A stretch of 64,000 nucleotides of DNA, taken from Lateolabrax maculatus. Lineage: Eukaryota; Chordata; Actinopteri; Acropomatiformes; Lateolabracidae. Below the pieces are notes generated by a model. It was given only the letters and a program-made list of their open reading frames with translations, did not search any database and was not told the DNA's origin. How positions within the stretch are numbered: position 1 is the stretch's first letter; every line of letters begins with the position of its first letter. Positions 13,501-25,309 of this stretch are shown in pieces. The translations under genes were made by a program, and so were the position numbers. The stretch is taken from assembly GCA_031216445.1 (NCBI GenBank), contig CM062219.1, positions 21,560,501-21,624,500 on the forward strand, written 5' to 3'.

Positions 13501-14378
13501 CAGTGAACGTTTACGCTCGCGTTGTCTGCAGGTCTAATTAGACCACAGGTACCTTTCTCCAAATAAATTGTGCTTTTCTGGTTAGTAACTTATTTGAACA
13601 TGTATTTATCCAGCATTAGACATGGTCAAAGTTAACATTTTAAAAGCCGGTTTGACAGTTAACGTTATTCTTATTCAGCAACACAGACAATGGTGGGCGG
13701 GTAACGGCCTCTGTAAATCATTTCAACTAGTTGTTCATTATTCTTTACCATTCTTAAGTGTATACTGATTGTAACTTGATGTCGTGGGCAAACGAATGAA
13801 GGTAAATCCAAAAGGTTGTTTTTTTTTTTTTTTTGTTTGTTTTTAATAGGCCGGGTTTGAGTGACGCTCTCAGCAGAGGAGGAAACGTAACCCCCCCTAG
13901 ACGAGCTTGCGTGCGTAATGTTGCAAAAGTGGCTCGAAAATCAAAGTCGGCATACAGCCTTTAGCTCATCGTCCCGAGTCCCTGTCCGGACTGTTCTGTG
14001 TAACATGATTAAAGTGTTAGTGGCTTACTTCTGTAGAAGCTGCTCATGCTCGGATTTGATTTTTCCCAGCTCAATCTGCAGCCAGGCCCGCTCCTTGGAG
14101 GAATCATCCAAACACCTTCTGGCGTCGGCTAGCTCCGTCTCATACAGGGCTTTCAGCCCGGTTACCTCCCGGCTCCTCACGTCTTCCTTCTCGTTAATTT
14201 GTAGGTGGAGTACGTCGTTTTCAGACTCCAAACTACGGACTTTGTCGATATACACGGCCAGGCGGTCGTTGAGGTCCCGGAGCTGCTGTTTCTCCTGCAG
14301 TCTGGTTATCCTGTTCGGACTCAGCGGTGTACCGCTGCCGCACGTGCTTCTCTGGCTTGTCGGAGTCGCGGTCGCCAT
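3774..14378 (-). CDS. lmnb1: Lamin B1, 11 coding exons, 584 aa
   Basis: B-type nuclear lamin, a type V intermediate filament that builds the lamina under the inner nuclear membrane. Coding exons (5' to 3'): 14378-14029, 10355-10199, 9595-9470, 7690-7520, 6343-6218, 5598-5378, 5282-5054, 4955-4851, 4616-4497, 4134-4027, 3815-3774. All introns are GT-AG and phases join cleanly. The internal rod exons of 157, 126, 171, 126 and 221 bp match the conserved lamin pattern. The head (1-26) has TPLSP, a mitotic CDK-type site. The rod runs from RLQEKQQLRDLNDRLAVYID to YRKLLEGEEER (about 384). The NLS GKRKRVD lies at about 412-418, followed by the Ig-like tail domain with KNKSSWGSGEDV and an acidic stretch. 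It ends in the CaaX box CSIM for farnesylation. Human lamin B1 is 586 aa. The GKRKRVDVEE and tail sequences favour LMNB1 over LMNB2 or LMNA. The start is MATATPT, as in other B1 lamins. Confidence 0.97.
6018..6130. repeat. Possible hAT-type element fragment in LMNB1 intron 5
   Basis: The sequence starting TAGGGCTGTGTGATATGACC resembles the terminal GGGCTGGGCGATATGG motif of abundant fish hAT-derived repeats, recognised from memory. Only one end is seen and the copy is diverged. Confidence 0.35.
7464..7513. repeat. (TG)n microsatellite beside the LMNB1 exon 4 donor
   Basis: About 25 uninterrupted TG units. On the gene strand this is an AC tract that starts within about 8 nt of the exon 4 donor (GTATGAACAC, intron start 7519). 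Confidence 0.95.
8109..8168. repeat. Perfect 60-bp palindrome in LMNB1 intron 3
   Basis: Two 30-nt arms with no spacer, centred between 8138 and 8139, were checked base by base without a mismatch. The outer ends read ACGGTTTGCTG and CAGCAAACCGT, and the centre is ATTTATATAAAT. The motif CCTCATTTATAT at the centre also occurs just upstream (about 8087-8098). Confidence 0.95.
9798..10194 (+). mobile_element. LINE 3'-end fragment in LMNB1 intron 2
   Basis: The conceptual translation shows the C-terminal tail common to fish LINE ORF2 proteins (VLAPQCWNELPSNIRTAETL). It is followed by an untranslated end, GTAAGTCGCTTCTGATAAAA then AAATAAATGTA, a very widespread fish LINE 3' terminus recognised from memory. 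The element is 5'-truncated. Its tail ends about 4 bp from the LMNB1 exon 2 donor (intron start 10198), leaving almost no original intron between exon and insertion. Confidence 0.75.
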
Positions 14379-14620
14379 TGTAGAAGAGTAGCTAAACAAC
14401 CCGTATTAAAGACAATAAACAGACCAAGCCCCAGATACCGCTTGTACAGGTGTAACGATTTAGATACAAGCGCTCAACGACAACCGGCACTTCCGAAAAC
14501 TCTCCTGGAAGTATATCCTGCCTTTTCTTAACCGAATGAAAGAGGGGGTTGGCTTCCTAATATGGCGGCTCATTGAAAATTGTACGTCGTGTTGCGCTAG
14601 CCAATGGCGTGGCTCGACGC
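14379..14620 (-). promoter_or_regulatory. LMNB1 5' UTR and proximal promoter region
   Basis: The region directly upstream of the LMNB1 start codon holds a CCAAT box (14601-14605) and an ATGGCGGC motif at about 14566, a YY1-like core. A second CCAAT lies at 14852-14856. No convincing TATA box was seen, which fits a housekeeping-type promoter. The transcription start is unknown. Confidence 0.5.
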
Positions 14621-14899
14621 AATGCGTTCTCTCAACTTTAACTTTCGGATGCACTTGTAATTATTACCGATGTATGCCAAAAATCTCCCGAGCAGGCGGA
14701 GTCGATTTCTACATCTTGATTTTGCCCGTGTGTTGAATATGAGGGTCCCGGCGTCAATAACAAGCGCCGCCTGACTTTTTCAATAACGACTGAGCCTGAA
14801 TTCATTTCTCCCGTATGTTTCTCCCTGTGTCCGCTGCTGTTTGTAAAGTGGCCAATCAGGGGGAAAAAGAAGACATTTTGTTACTGTTGACCTTTGTAA

Positions 14900-17800
14900 C
14901 CTCGGACAAGAAAATGAATGGCAATGACTCAGATATAAAACACTAATTAGTTGTTTTGTACTGTTGTTCTGTTGCATGCAGTGGCACGCACATACTCTCT
15001 AAGGTCGAAGGGCAGGGCTGAAAACAAACAGGGGGCACCTCTTCTGCGCTCATAAAAACTGAGCAAATGATGTAACTGCAATGAGGAACGTTTTCTTTGT
15101 GTTAAAAACAAAAAGGCAGTATTATTGTAAATAAATTTTGTTTTATTTTTTATTCTTTAAATCTTTGTATTTTTAAATACACTATATTAGTGTTATGATA
15201 AGTTTGCACATTTTTTAACTTAAAATGCCAATAGTTTCGCATGCAGAACATTTTAGGTATAAATCTGTCACTTTTTCTACCTTATCCCCACTTTTAAGGG
15301 GTAGACCAGTGTGATAGATCACTTCTTCTGTCTTTACATATCAACATTGCACTGTATTGCCACCCTCAATTCCCAACCTTTCTTATTTTAAACACCACTC
15401 TTTTATTTCATATCATTATAACAAAAATAATTGACAATAGAAAGTTAAAGACCATGCAAAATCATGGAAGATTGGGGAAAATAGATTAAAGAAAGGGGTT
15501 TGACAGTTAATAAACAGGAAGTTATTATTCATCACTTCAGTGCATAATGTTACATACCAAACTTTAGCGGGTTGCAGATCCATGACCTCTCAGTGGTCAG
15601 CCTGGCATGGATGGTCCACAGTAAGATAGCTAATAGTCATTTGACAGGCATCCAAATCCACATGGCCCAAAACCTGAGTACATGCAACACAGACATTTAA
15701 GAGGCCACATAAGACAGCAATGTAGGCATGGGTCAGCCCTTACCTTTAAAGGGAGTGGGCCCAGCAGTGCAAACCAATGGCATGGAAGCATCAGTCAACA
15801 TGAGTGTGATAACACAGAAAAATTCTATTTATTCATGTGCTTTTAATGTGTTAAGATACCATTTGCATTACCTTTCTACATTCTACAGTATATTTGTGTA
15901 ACAATCTCCTGTGATAACAAACTTGAGAAACTAGGCATGTTTAAGCATAACATGTCTTGTAACACTAACACTTAAATCAATGGTGTTGACATCACTTTTT
16001 CACAACCACTTAGAGGCCCAACAGACTCACAATAGCTAAAGCTGTGTTAATGTCAGGAAGCAAAACTTTTAAACAGAGGTCCACAGTACAGAAATGTTCT
16101 ATCATGTCTCTATTTTAACATGAAAGCTTGATGCTTGTGTAATAAGATATTCAGCATCTGGTGAGAGGGAGCTATATAGCACTTTTCTTTTCTCCATGAT
16201 CACAGCACTGCTGGAGAACAGCAGTTAGTCGGACAATGATCACATCAAGGACGAAGAGTGTCTTCAGTTCTCTCACAAACTGCATTACGGATGGATTTCA
16301 AAGTCATTTTGCAGTTGAATGACTGTTTATCTCCTTGAGTTGATTGATCCGTGCTGGTAGGCTCTTCTCACCAGTGTAATCAACAATGTAGCTCCCCTAA
16401 ACATGTTCTCATCAATTTCATCATTTATTACATAGAATATAGAATTCTCCTGCATATTTAGGTCTTTTCAGAGGTTTGTCATTTAGGAAACTGTGATTAC
16501 TGGTAAATGTCTTGGGTCACTCAGTACATGTGTCAGTGCTGTGTAGTCAGTAGTTGTAAAATGCAGATTTAATGTAATGCACACAAAAAGAAGAGTTGGT
16601 TTAAATGTTAAATATTGACTATTACTTTTTTCACAGCCATTTTACACAGTTTAATGGAGTCTAATAATTTATATGCTGACTTGAATAAATTCGCTTGAAC
16701 TGATTTTCTTGGCTTTTTTCGTGTAACTCTACTCTTACAGTTACTATATAGTATTGAATCCACTAAAGTCCACAAAACTGGTTGGATAACGTTTTGAGTT
16801 AGATCCAACAGTTTCTACGGTCATGGTTTCTGTTTGTACATGGGATTGGTTGACAGTAACAAACATATAGAATAACATTAGCAATAGCATTATTTTAGTA
16901 TTTATTGGACAACATTTCTGACAGTCTTAGTGGACATATGAAACTCATATTAAAATACGCCTGTCTTTGCTTATGTCTACATAAAAAAATGACAGATATA
17001 AAGATGGTAAGAAATACCGATGCACTGATTTGGAAATTGTTTATTCAATGTTACTCTATTACACAGATTGAATAGTGTTTTTTTACATGAACTGCTTTCC
17101 AAGCAGAGACAGACACCACAGTGTACAGCAGCACAGTCACACAGCACTACAACTATCACCCTGTGTATGTACATAAGCTGAGCTACAGATGAGAACATCA
17201 CAACTGCACATTGGCACTGGAGCTTTTTCTTCTTCTTTTTTCCAACAGTACCTTGGTCATTGTTACACACTATGGAAGCGCAGGTCATGGAGGTTACAGC
17301 ATCAGCGAATCATCAGCAGTGTTTCAGTAAAACAGGTCCACCACAATATTGCAAATGCACCACCATCACAGTGAGTTGAGGGAGATTTATTTTAAATTTA
17401 AGCTAAATAAAGTATTGTCAGTTTTTTGTTCCATGTACAGTTGCTCCTTAAATAAGATTGAGCGTATTTTAACCTCAGCATATTTGGATCCTATTTCAAA
17501 ACACAGAACTGTAATATTAGCAGTGTGATTATATGGTAATTGTTTATTATTAGTCTTTGTATTTTAATAAGCAATTGTACCTGCTCCTATATGTTTATTT
17601 GTATATCACAGAGCCTATGGACAGCTGACAGTGATGTATCGGAGACCAGGCTGTGCAGTGAGTGGAGAGCATTGTGGTAATAATACATTTTAGCTGCTAA
17701 TTAAATTTACAGCCAGTGCTAACAGCAGGCCACATATGCTTATCTGCATTCATGTCAAATCAGCTCTAAGCACAGAATAAATGCTTAGAAAGAATCGTGT

Positions 17801-18400
17801 GGTTGGATCTCTAATAGAGGGGGACAGAGGGAGGGGTGGTTGTGATGGTTTTTTACTCTCTCATAACTTGGCTCATCTTAAGAAAAGCACTTAAAGGTAA
17901 CTATCATATGGTCAGTACCGGCATACAGTCAGTTGGTAAGATGACAGAGGTAGTTGTTTTTTACATGTCTGACCTCAAAATATAAAATAGATGTCTAGTA
18001 ATTCATCAACTTAAATGTGTATTAGTGTGTTCATGTGCCCACCTGCTGCTTGATAACCACATGTGGGTCAATACCTTTTCCTTTAAAAGCTAAGCAGAAT
18101 GGTGTGGGTTAAATTACTATGCTGGTAAGGTTACGGGACCTTTGTCGTCATGGCTACAATAATAAACACTTGGTTAAAAATATGGAATGATTGTGGTTAT
18201 GCTTTAAAAACAACAACACTGATGGCCAGTTGGAAATGGACTCTTGTGTTAAAGTCTAAAGTTTTGTTGACCTGCCCCCCCCACTTTGCTACCATCATAA
18301 TTTACTATGACCGACTTGAGTGCTTTGTCACTTGAACATAGACGTGCTATTTCACTTGCTTAAAACACACACACACATACACACACACACACACACACAT
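14900..18400. other. Intergenic, no gene recognised; CA microsatellite at its end
   Basis: AT-rich DNA between LMNB1 and the L1-type relic. The open frames (for example 16977-17288 minus and 17189-17374 plus) are short and unlike any family I know. A (CA)n tract lies at 18365-18399. Confidence 0.5.
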
Positions 18401-18889
18401 CGCTGCATGTAACAATACACGTAGATGAAAAAAGTGTGACTACTGAAATTTAATGAAATTACATTTTATTTGCTTCAGATCAATTTTATCCTGTTGTCAC
18501 TTGTTCAGCCACAATAACTAGAAAGAGAACAATGGTGGATCACTATGTTTGTCTGATCACATGACATGTTCAAGCTACGTTAGAGTTAAAACATGGCATA
18601 AATGAAGTTGAAGGCACAAAACTTTCCACTCACATCTTAAGAGGTTTGATTTGAAAGAGAACTTCTGATGAAGCAAATGACCATCAGTAATAGTAAATGA
18701 TAGAGTTTATTAGTCAGGATATTACACAGTTTATACAAGGTGAGAGGTATGAGCATGATAGAAAACATGTAAAGCTGGCTGATTTATTCTGCTTTTTATT
18801 GGAGCATGTCTATTAAAACAATAGCTGATATATTTGGTGTGTAACAATGATGAGGTCATGGTGTTATCTTGGTGCTGAGGAAGAGTTGA

Positions 18890-19900
18890 CCATCAGAGTT
18901 GAGTTTCTTCTCTTTTCTGCTCTCCTTCTAGATGGGGTTCAGAAATTTGCAGCACTCATTTACTTCATGTTAAAACTTTAGTTTAGTTCCTATTCATTCT
19001 TTCCTTTTGGTTTTGATTAGTTCTTTCTGTTGGAACTTTGCGATCATTGGTCTGGGTCCTTTAGTTGATGGTGCACTGATAAAAGGTTATGTTGTATACA
19101 GTGACCGGTGGAAGCTGAAGGCGAGTCTTCTTGAAGGCTTTAATCTTTGTCTCAGGGTTGTTGGTGCAGTTTCAAGAATACTGGAGAAGATGAGATTATC
19201 TGCCAGCTTCCAGTTTGCAGGTCCAACATGGTTTCTTTCATGATTCCATCAATATGTTCAGTCAGAGTTTTAACAGATGACTATAACAGGCTTACTTTTG
19301 TGATGACTTTGAAAGGATTGTGGGTAAATTCCAAGCTAGACCGTAGCTCCTTTATTTCTTCATGAAACAACAGGAGAAGATGACGTTTTTTATTAATGGT
19401 GGGCAGGACAATAACCTTGATCTCTGTTGCCTGTAGGTCCTGTGTCTGTGGATGAATCTGAATTTTTTTCTTTTGGAAGATTTGGTAGATGTGCCGCTGC
19501 CAGTGATGGAGTGATGGAGACCATGTTATCTTGCTGATGGCAGAAGTGATCGATAAAGGCCTCCATTGTGAGGGTAATCTGTTCCGTGTAAACGCAGAAG
19601 ATTAGTCCAAAAATTGTTGTAATCTGTGGGATTTCCTTCTATGAAATGTCTTGTCTTGCTGACTGCAGCTGGAAACAGGGCGCCCCCGTGTTCAATATCA
19701 CCTCTGTTGCCCGGTACTGTTGCTGCTTTGCTACAGCCTCGGCCACAGATTCTATGACTGTAGATTCATCTCAGCAGGCTCAACAGTGGGTCTAAACTGG
19801 TCTCTCTTCTTCTTGCCATAAGGGGCATATTTTATACCAAAGAAGTTCTTTCAGTCAAATGCATCTCTTATTGATTGTCATCTCGCACTTTCATGGTGAA
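18890..19900 (-). mobile_element. L1/Tx1-type LINE ORF1 remnant
   Basis: Read on the minus strand in shifting frames, 19860 to 19080 gives fragments typical of fish L1-like ORF1 proteins (Transposase_22 family). These include AFIDHFCHQQDNMVSITPS, then HIDGIMKETMLDLQTG, then ADNLIFSS and KTRLQLPPVTVYNIT, which correspond to the coiled coil and the start of the RRM-like domain. Stops and frameshifts occur throughout, so it is a dead copy. Family assignment is by memory of the motif order. Confidence 0.55.
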
Positions 19901-20011
19901 GAACCTTATTGAAGTAGTTCGGTGACAGGCAGTATTAACATCATCAAGCAAGATGTTAATACTGTCGATGCCACAATTTTGCCACAATTCTTTCCACATT
20001 TTGGTGTTTTG

Positions 20012-20360
20012 ACCTGATGATGAAAAGTCAGGGGATCATGAAAGTAATTAGGATTCATTCTCAGAGCAAATCTGTACTAGATTTCATGACACGCATAGAA
20101 TAGTTATTCAGATATTTCATTCAACACCATAAACACTAAACTTACAGTGACACTATTTGAATTTTCAGGGTATCAGCAAAGTCAATAGGATTCATCCTCT
20201 GGGGACCATGAACGCCTTTACAATATGTCATGGAAATCCATCCAGTGTTTATCAAGCTATTTCACTCTTGAACAAGGTTGGTGGACTAACCCCCCCCCCA
20301 AAAAAAGCCGACCAACATCTCCTGCCATCCCCGCTAGCATGGTTAAAACCCCAACTATTT
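20012..20360 (+). repeat. Dispersed fish repeat, copy 1 of a family seen three times
   Basis: The copy contains GACCTGATGATG, AAAAGTCAGGGGATCA, ATTCATCCTCTGGGGACCAT, ATGGAAATCCATCCAG and GCTAGCATGGTTAAAA. The same blocks in the same order recur at 54040-54215, and part recurs at about 30440-30570. The family is common in percomorph genomes (from memory) but I cannot place it in a class with confidence. Confidence 0.7.
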
Positions 20361-20399
20361 GAAAAGAAAATAAACTAAATGCAAGTGAAAATTATCATT

Positions 20400-21565
20400 A
20401 TCATTATCACTAAGTAATGCAGTAGCAGTAGAGAGAGTAGTTGATAATAAAGTAGTAATCACAGCATTTGACATGAATGCAGGACCACAGTCTTTAAGAT
20501 CAGATATGATTCTGATTAGGTGCAGCGTGCCCTGGCAGATGTTTTCTTCTATGATTGTGCTACCTCAAAAGATTTGTGCGTTACATTTAAAAAGCAATTC
20601 AAATGGTCTCCAAACATTAGCCATTGAAACTCTTGACAACAATAGTTGCAAAATCAACTGTGATGTTAAATTGTTAGCAGTGCATTGTTCTTTTAAAATC
20701 CACGTTTAATTATGACTCATGTAGTTAAAATTTATTGTTTTTCATTGCTATCCTAATATCTCTTTTGATTTAACATTAATTAACCTCTGTAGGAAACATC
20801 TGGAGGACCAAACACTCACAACCCGCTGTTGACAATGTCACAACTTCAATCTCCATTCGGAAGGTTTTGTCCCCACTGTGTGCTTTTAGGTGCTGTTGTC
20901 AGACTCAAAGTGGGAGGCTGATTTACTGGAAGCAGTACTTAGCATTGCAGACTCAGCACATTGAGCTTTATATATACATTCATATGTTCGTTGTACATTT
21001 GATGGCTGTATGTTATCACTTGGCACGTCTCCATAAGCGTTGATAAAATTCAACAACAAATCTGTTCCCAAACAGCTGGAACAGCCCCCTTCACAAATGC
21101 AAAATGCATTTGAACCATGACACACTCTTTTTTCATTCTCGATACAACTATTTCTGTCACTTTCTATGTGAACAAGTGCAACACTATGAATGTTTACCCA
21201 TGTATCCCATATTAAATGATATTGCGTGCTATATTACCCTGTATGAGTGAGGCACCCTAAGGTCATATTTGACATACACAGTCTGTCTCTGGTCTCAATG
21301 AACACTTCACAGTTTGACAAAGGAGTGGCAGGAGTCTCTGTAAGTGTGCACAGGGACGGGTGTCACAGTGAAAATGCAGTCTTGATCTACATTCCACATT
21401 TCAGTTAAAAAATATTTGTATAATAGTTCGTACAGCAGCAATACACACTGTATAATACTAAGCTTGGTCACACCTGCCACCAAATCATCACATTTTTTGA
21501 AGATGTCCATTATCATCTTTGTGACTGTCTCTAAAACTATTTCTGTCTTTGGAAGTGCAATCGCT
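20400..21565. other. Intergenic, no gene recognised
   Basis: A minus-strand open frame of 79 codons (20886-21125) has a cysteine-rich start (CICEGGCSSC) but matches no family I recognise and lacks supporting exons. The rest is AT-rich DNA without evident coding signal. Confidence 0.4.
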
Positions 21566-21569
21566 CCTG

Positions 21570-21947
21570 GGGCTGGGTATCAAACCTCAATACTTTCTTG
21601 GTACCGACTGAAACATGTCAGTAACACCAAGTATCGAAAACTGTCAAGTACTGAAAGCTGGCAACAAATACCTGGTCAGAATTGTAATCTTCTTTACTCC
21701 TTTGATCAGATTTAACTAATAATTTTCCAATTTTAGACTGTATTTTATTTAAGCAAGGTTCTTGTACAGCTGTTTGTCTTAAGACAACATTAAGGAAGTT
21801 TGGCTTTTTGTTAAACGAAAAAAAAGGTTTTATTAAAAAAAGGTGATATCTTTTTGAAAGTAAGGTATAAAAAAGGTATAATTTTGGAATCAGTATCGAA
21901 ACTCGTACCAGCATTAGTATCAAAAACATTCAAATAATACCCAGCCC
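21570..21947. mobile_element. hAT-like MITE of about 378 bp
   Basis: The ends form an 11-bp terminal inverted repeat, GGGCTGGGTAT (21570-21580) and ATACCCAGCCC (21937-21947). Internal text alternates GGTACC-like and GTATCGAAA motifs typical of the abundant fish hAT-derived MITE. It has no coding capacity. No clear 8-bp target duplication was found. Confidence 0.7.
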
Positions 21948-22727
21948 AGGTACACACAGTTACCTATAAGTGTGTTCAGGCTGGATGCAAAGCAAAGTTT
22001 GCATATAAAGTCAATGCAAAGAAACGAGAGGACAGAAACTTTGGCTGATTTTGGCACAAATTGAGGCGAGGTCCATGGGAGTTAAAAAAGTTCAAAAGTT
22101 GTGCCTAGGTTTCATGACTCCAATTCATAAATGTATTGACACAATGAAAAAAGAAAAAGAAGGAGAAGGAAAATAACAGAGTGAGCTTGAGTTCTTGGTG
22201 AGTTTGGAGATTGCAGAAGTAAGCGAGCAGTGTGGACAAACACAGCTAAAAAGCAGCTAACATCTACAGTTGGTACATTGTAGCAAAGAAACTTTCAAAT
22301 TTGTGTTAATAAAGCAAAGCTGGAATTCACTTTGTGTTCAGTCTGAACGTACCATAATAAAAGTCTAAACCAACCACCAAAAAATCAAAGTCTCAAGTTA
22401 AGGTGTCCATTTTCACTGTATGTGCATGTCAGTAAAACTGTATCAACCTGGCATGGTACGCATACTTACAGTCAGCCAGGCCAGTGATTAGTCCATTTGT
22501 TCCTTGTGGAGTAGAAAACACCCATATTATCATCATTGTGAACAGATCTTTGTTCAGTTAGCTTGTGCATTGTGAGAATTAAACAGCTCTGTGTGTGCAC
22601 ACCAAAAAGGGAGCGTGAAATGGAACAGCACAACACTCCGGTTTTCTGCCTCTTGGTGCCTTCATAAGCTCAAGGCACACATAAATACATGGTAGTATGC
22701 TTGGATGTGTGCAGTTTGTGCAGAACC

Positions 22728-23036
22728 CTAGGCCAGAGTGTAGTCAAACTGGCCCTTCTCCAGCCCGTCAAGGCCGTCGGCCCAGGTGGAGGTTGGCATA
22801 CTCCGGTAGGGGTCTAGCAGAATACGGAAGCATCGTACGATGAGGATGAGGAGGAATACAAACAGGAAGATGACCAAGGCAAAAGTTGTCTTCTGCTCCA
22901 GTGACATGGCAGTGATGGCCGAATCCGACAAGGAGGAGGAGGCAGACGAGGAGGAGGATGAGAGGGCAACGAAGTGCCCCCCGGAGGAGTACAGCAGAGT
23001 GGAGAGAGCAGAGGTGAAGGGCTCTCCCTCCATCAT
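22728..23036 (-). CDS. ctxn3: Cortexin-3, single coding exon, 102 aa
   Basis: Small single-pass membrane protein of the cortexin family; family members are expressed in brain, and CTXN3 also in kidney. Residues 44-102 (from MSLEQ) match the cortexin core. A hydrophobic helix at about 50-68 (TTFALVIFLFVFLLILIV) is followed by RCFRILLDPYRSMPTSTWAD and GLEKGQFDYTLA, then stop TAG at 22728-22730. The RSMPTSTWADGL and SLEQK sequences fit CTXN3 better than CTXN1 or CTXN2. The N-terminus (MEGEPFTSAL) resembles that of mammalian CTXN3, but a Ser-rich insert (about 26-40) makes the protein longer than the 81-aa human one. A splice acceptor (TTCTCTTCCCAG) lies directly before ATGATG, so the 5' UTR must be on an upstream exon and the coding exon opens with the start codon. 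The second ATG (23033) is an equally good start. Confidence 0.93.
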   Translation of the reverse strand: MMEGEPFTSALSTLLYSSGGHFVALSSSSSSASSSLSDSAITAMSLEQKTTFALVIFLFVFLLILIVRCFRILLDPYRSMPTSTWADGLDGLEKGQFDYTLA

Positions 23037-23452
23037 CTGGGAAGAGAAAAGCTTGGTGGGGGTGGGACAGTGGCACTGCAGCTCCCACAGGGGGCACTGT
23101 GGCATCCTCTTCACACAGTCCCTTCAGATGGACCTCATTGTCTAGAGAGAGGGAGGACCAAAGCACAGCCCTAAACATATCACAGTCACAAAGTTCATCC
23201 AAATGATTACTCATTTACGTTTAGTGGTATCTGTCCATGCAGATTGTCTGCTTCCACCCTCATACAATGGAGGTGAATGGAATACAAAGTAGTTCCAACA
23301 ATATAAATTAATGAAATGTCATTATTTAGTTCTTTGAGCAGCACAATAATAATGTTATGGTTTCTACGTACCACGTTGACAGAATGGAAATCATGTACAA
23401 GTAGTCCAAACGGTGTACTGCATGCACACACTAGAGTCATCTAGAGCCAATC

Positions 23453-23575
23453 CACAAACGACATTGGGTGAGAGGCGGAGTAAACCCTGGGCAGGTCACC
23501 AGTCCATCACAGGGCTGACACATCAAGACAGACAACCATTCACACTCACTCACACCTACGGGCTATTTAGAGTCA
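23453..23575. repeat. Dispersed vertebrate repeat fragment
   Basis: Contains GAGAGGCGGAGTA, CAGGTCACCAGTCCATCACA, ACAACCATTCACACTCACTC and TTTAGAGTCAC. This text recurs thousands of times in fish genomes (from memory). It is a short piece without coding capacity and its class is uncertain. Confidence 0.6.
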
Positions 23576-23579
23576 CTAG

Positions 23580-25300
23580 TTACATCAGGTCAAAATAAGC
23601 TGCAACACTAAAGACATTCCCATCAGCTTCTGTTGTAAGCTAAACTAAGATGGCGAACATGGTCACATCACTGTGTCAGCATTGTCGTTGTGAGTTAGTG
23701 CAACTAACGTGCACGGCTTATCGACTGACAAGATACCGTCCTGCTTTTGTGTCAAAATCTAGCTTTAAACCCTTCAGTATTTCAGGTGATACTGTGCTTA
23801 CATGATGCATGATCCTGAAAACATGTCTGTTTAAACTATCACACAGCAAACCTGGGACCACTTAATACTGCAGCATAGGAATACTGCTCAGAGAGTCAGA
23901 GGAATGGGGGTTAACAGGGCCCAACAGCTCATTTTTGCACCAGGGCAGGTTAATGCTCAGAAGCACAGACGTTCTGCAGGGTAATTTTGCAGCCTGGTGT
24001 TGGTTGCACATGATTGAATTAAGGCAGTCACAATTGACCCTTGTGTGAGACTGCACCTTGAAATGGCTCTGAGATTTAATCAAATAAAGGTGAAAGTTAG
24101 GAGCAGGGTCTTCTGTAGCTGAGGACAGGCTGCTTTACTCTGCTGCTATAATCACATCAGTCGTTATTTTTATTTTGATCTTATTGAGTCCAGTAGTTGG
24201 ATTCACTTTTTCTATAATTGCTGAAACCATCTTTTTTTAGTCATGCATACTGTTCATGGCAGAAAAATATGATTAAAAAATTGATGGAGCCCAATTGCCA
24301 TCATATGACCTTTATGGAACCTGACACTGACATATCATCAACTTATAAAGTTGTAAGCAAACAGCTCTTTATTGACCTCCACCACCTCCTGAGCGAAATC
24401 CTCCTTTTCATCAAATTTACAATTAAAAGGTCTGCTGCCGGTTTGTTTACATGTGTGAGGCCATAATTCATTTCCTAAAGCTACTACTGTACAGTGAGAC
24501 ATGAATAAACCAAAGGGCAAAATCTACTCAAAATATCAAACATGGCCAACAGAGGACCCGTTGAAATGTCTGCAGATGGTCACAAAATACATGTAGCTAA
24601 CTCAAATGTGAAAAAACCCAGTGTGTACAAATGTGTTTGAAACCAGAAAAAACGGTTTCAAACACATTTGTACACATTAACACGTGCCCTTTCCTAAAAC
24701 TGAGGAAGACGGCAGTGTCATTCTGGGTCCTCCCAGAATCAACATGTAGGCCCATACCAAGGCCTAGCTCTGTCTCTGGGCTGACACTGGGGAACATCTG
24801 TGGGAAACAAAAAGGTCACCCTGTGTCTTGATGAGTTCTTCCAACTGTAAAATGTAACAGCTAGAGGCACAAACAGCAGGAGGGGGGATCTCTGAAGACC
24901 TTGATGGTTACAGCATGAACAAGACACATACCATCGGTCCACTGCACAGGGCTGGATATAGTATCACCCAGTTGCTCTTTATCTGCAGGGCCAAATGTAC
25001 GAAGTCTGCGCATGTATTTCCTTCCATTGCTAGACAGAAACTGTTCTTTGGCCCTACAGACTTTAATGTACCTTTGTTTGTACTTAATGCTGCTCAAATA
25101 TCTTTTTATAATCAATGGATGAAGTGACTATTGGTATTGTAAAAAGAGTGAGTCACAGTGACTAGTTATCACCTCCCTCTGCAGCTACTCATAGCACTGG
25201 GGCTGAAACATGACAGAACTCCATGTCCGTTGACAAGCAGCTCTGTTTTTCAAAGCTCTGCCTCCATTGAAGAAGCATCAGCGCCCTCTGCTGTTTGCAA
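23580..25300. other. Intergenic, no gene recognised, apart from one hairpin
   Basis: Only short unrelated open frames are present. The one structured item is the 23-bp perfect hairpin at 24622-24676, listed separately. Confidence 0.45.
24622..24676. repeat. Perfect stem-loop, 23-bp stem, 9-nt loop
   Basis: The left arm at 24622-24644 (starting TGTGTACAAATG) is exactly complementary to 24654-24676 (ending CATTTGTACACA), with loop AGAAAAAAC. One G-T and one A-T pair extend the base. It could be a small foldback element or a transcribed hairpin. The stem is too perfect for a typical old microRNA gene. Confidence 0.85.
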
Positions 25301-25309
25301 AGAGAAGCC

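Noticed and set aside
13918..14391. 157-codon plus-strand open frame
   Set aside because: It is the antisense shadow of LMNB1 exon 1 (14029-14378).
19930..19964. 13-bp inverted repeat with 9-nt loop (CAGTATTAACATC)
   Set aside because: It lies within the L1-type relic. It is short and can arise by chance in AT-rich sequence.
20886..21125. Cys-rich 79-codon minus-strand frame
   Set aside because: The cysteine spacing (CICEGGCSSC) is suggestive, but there is no signal peptide, no family match and no neighbouring exon.
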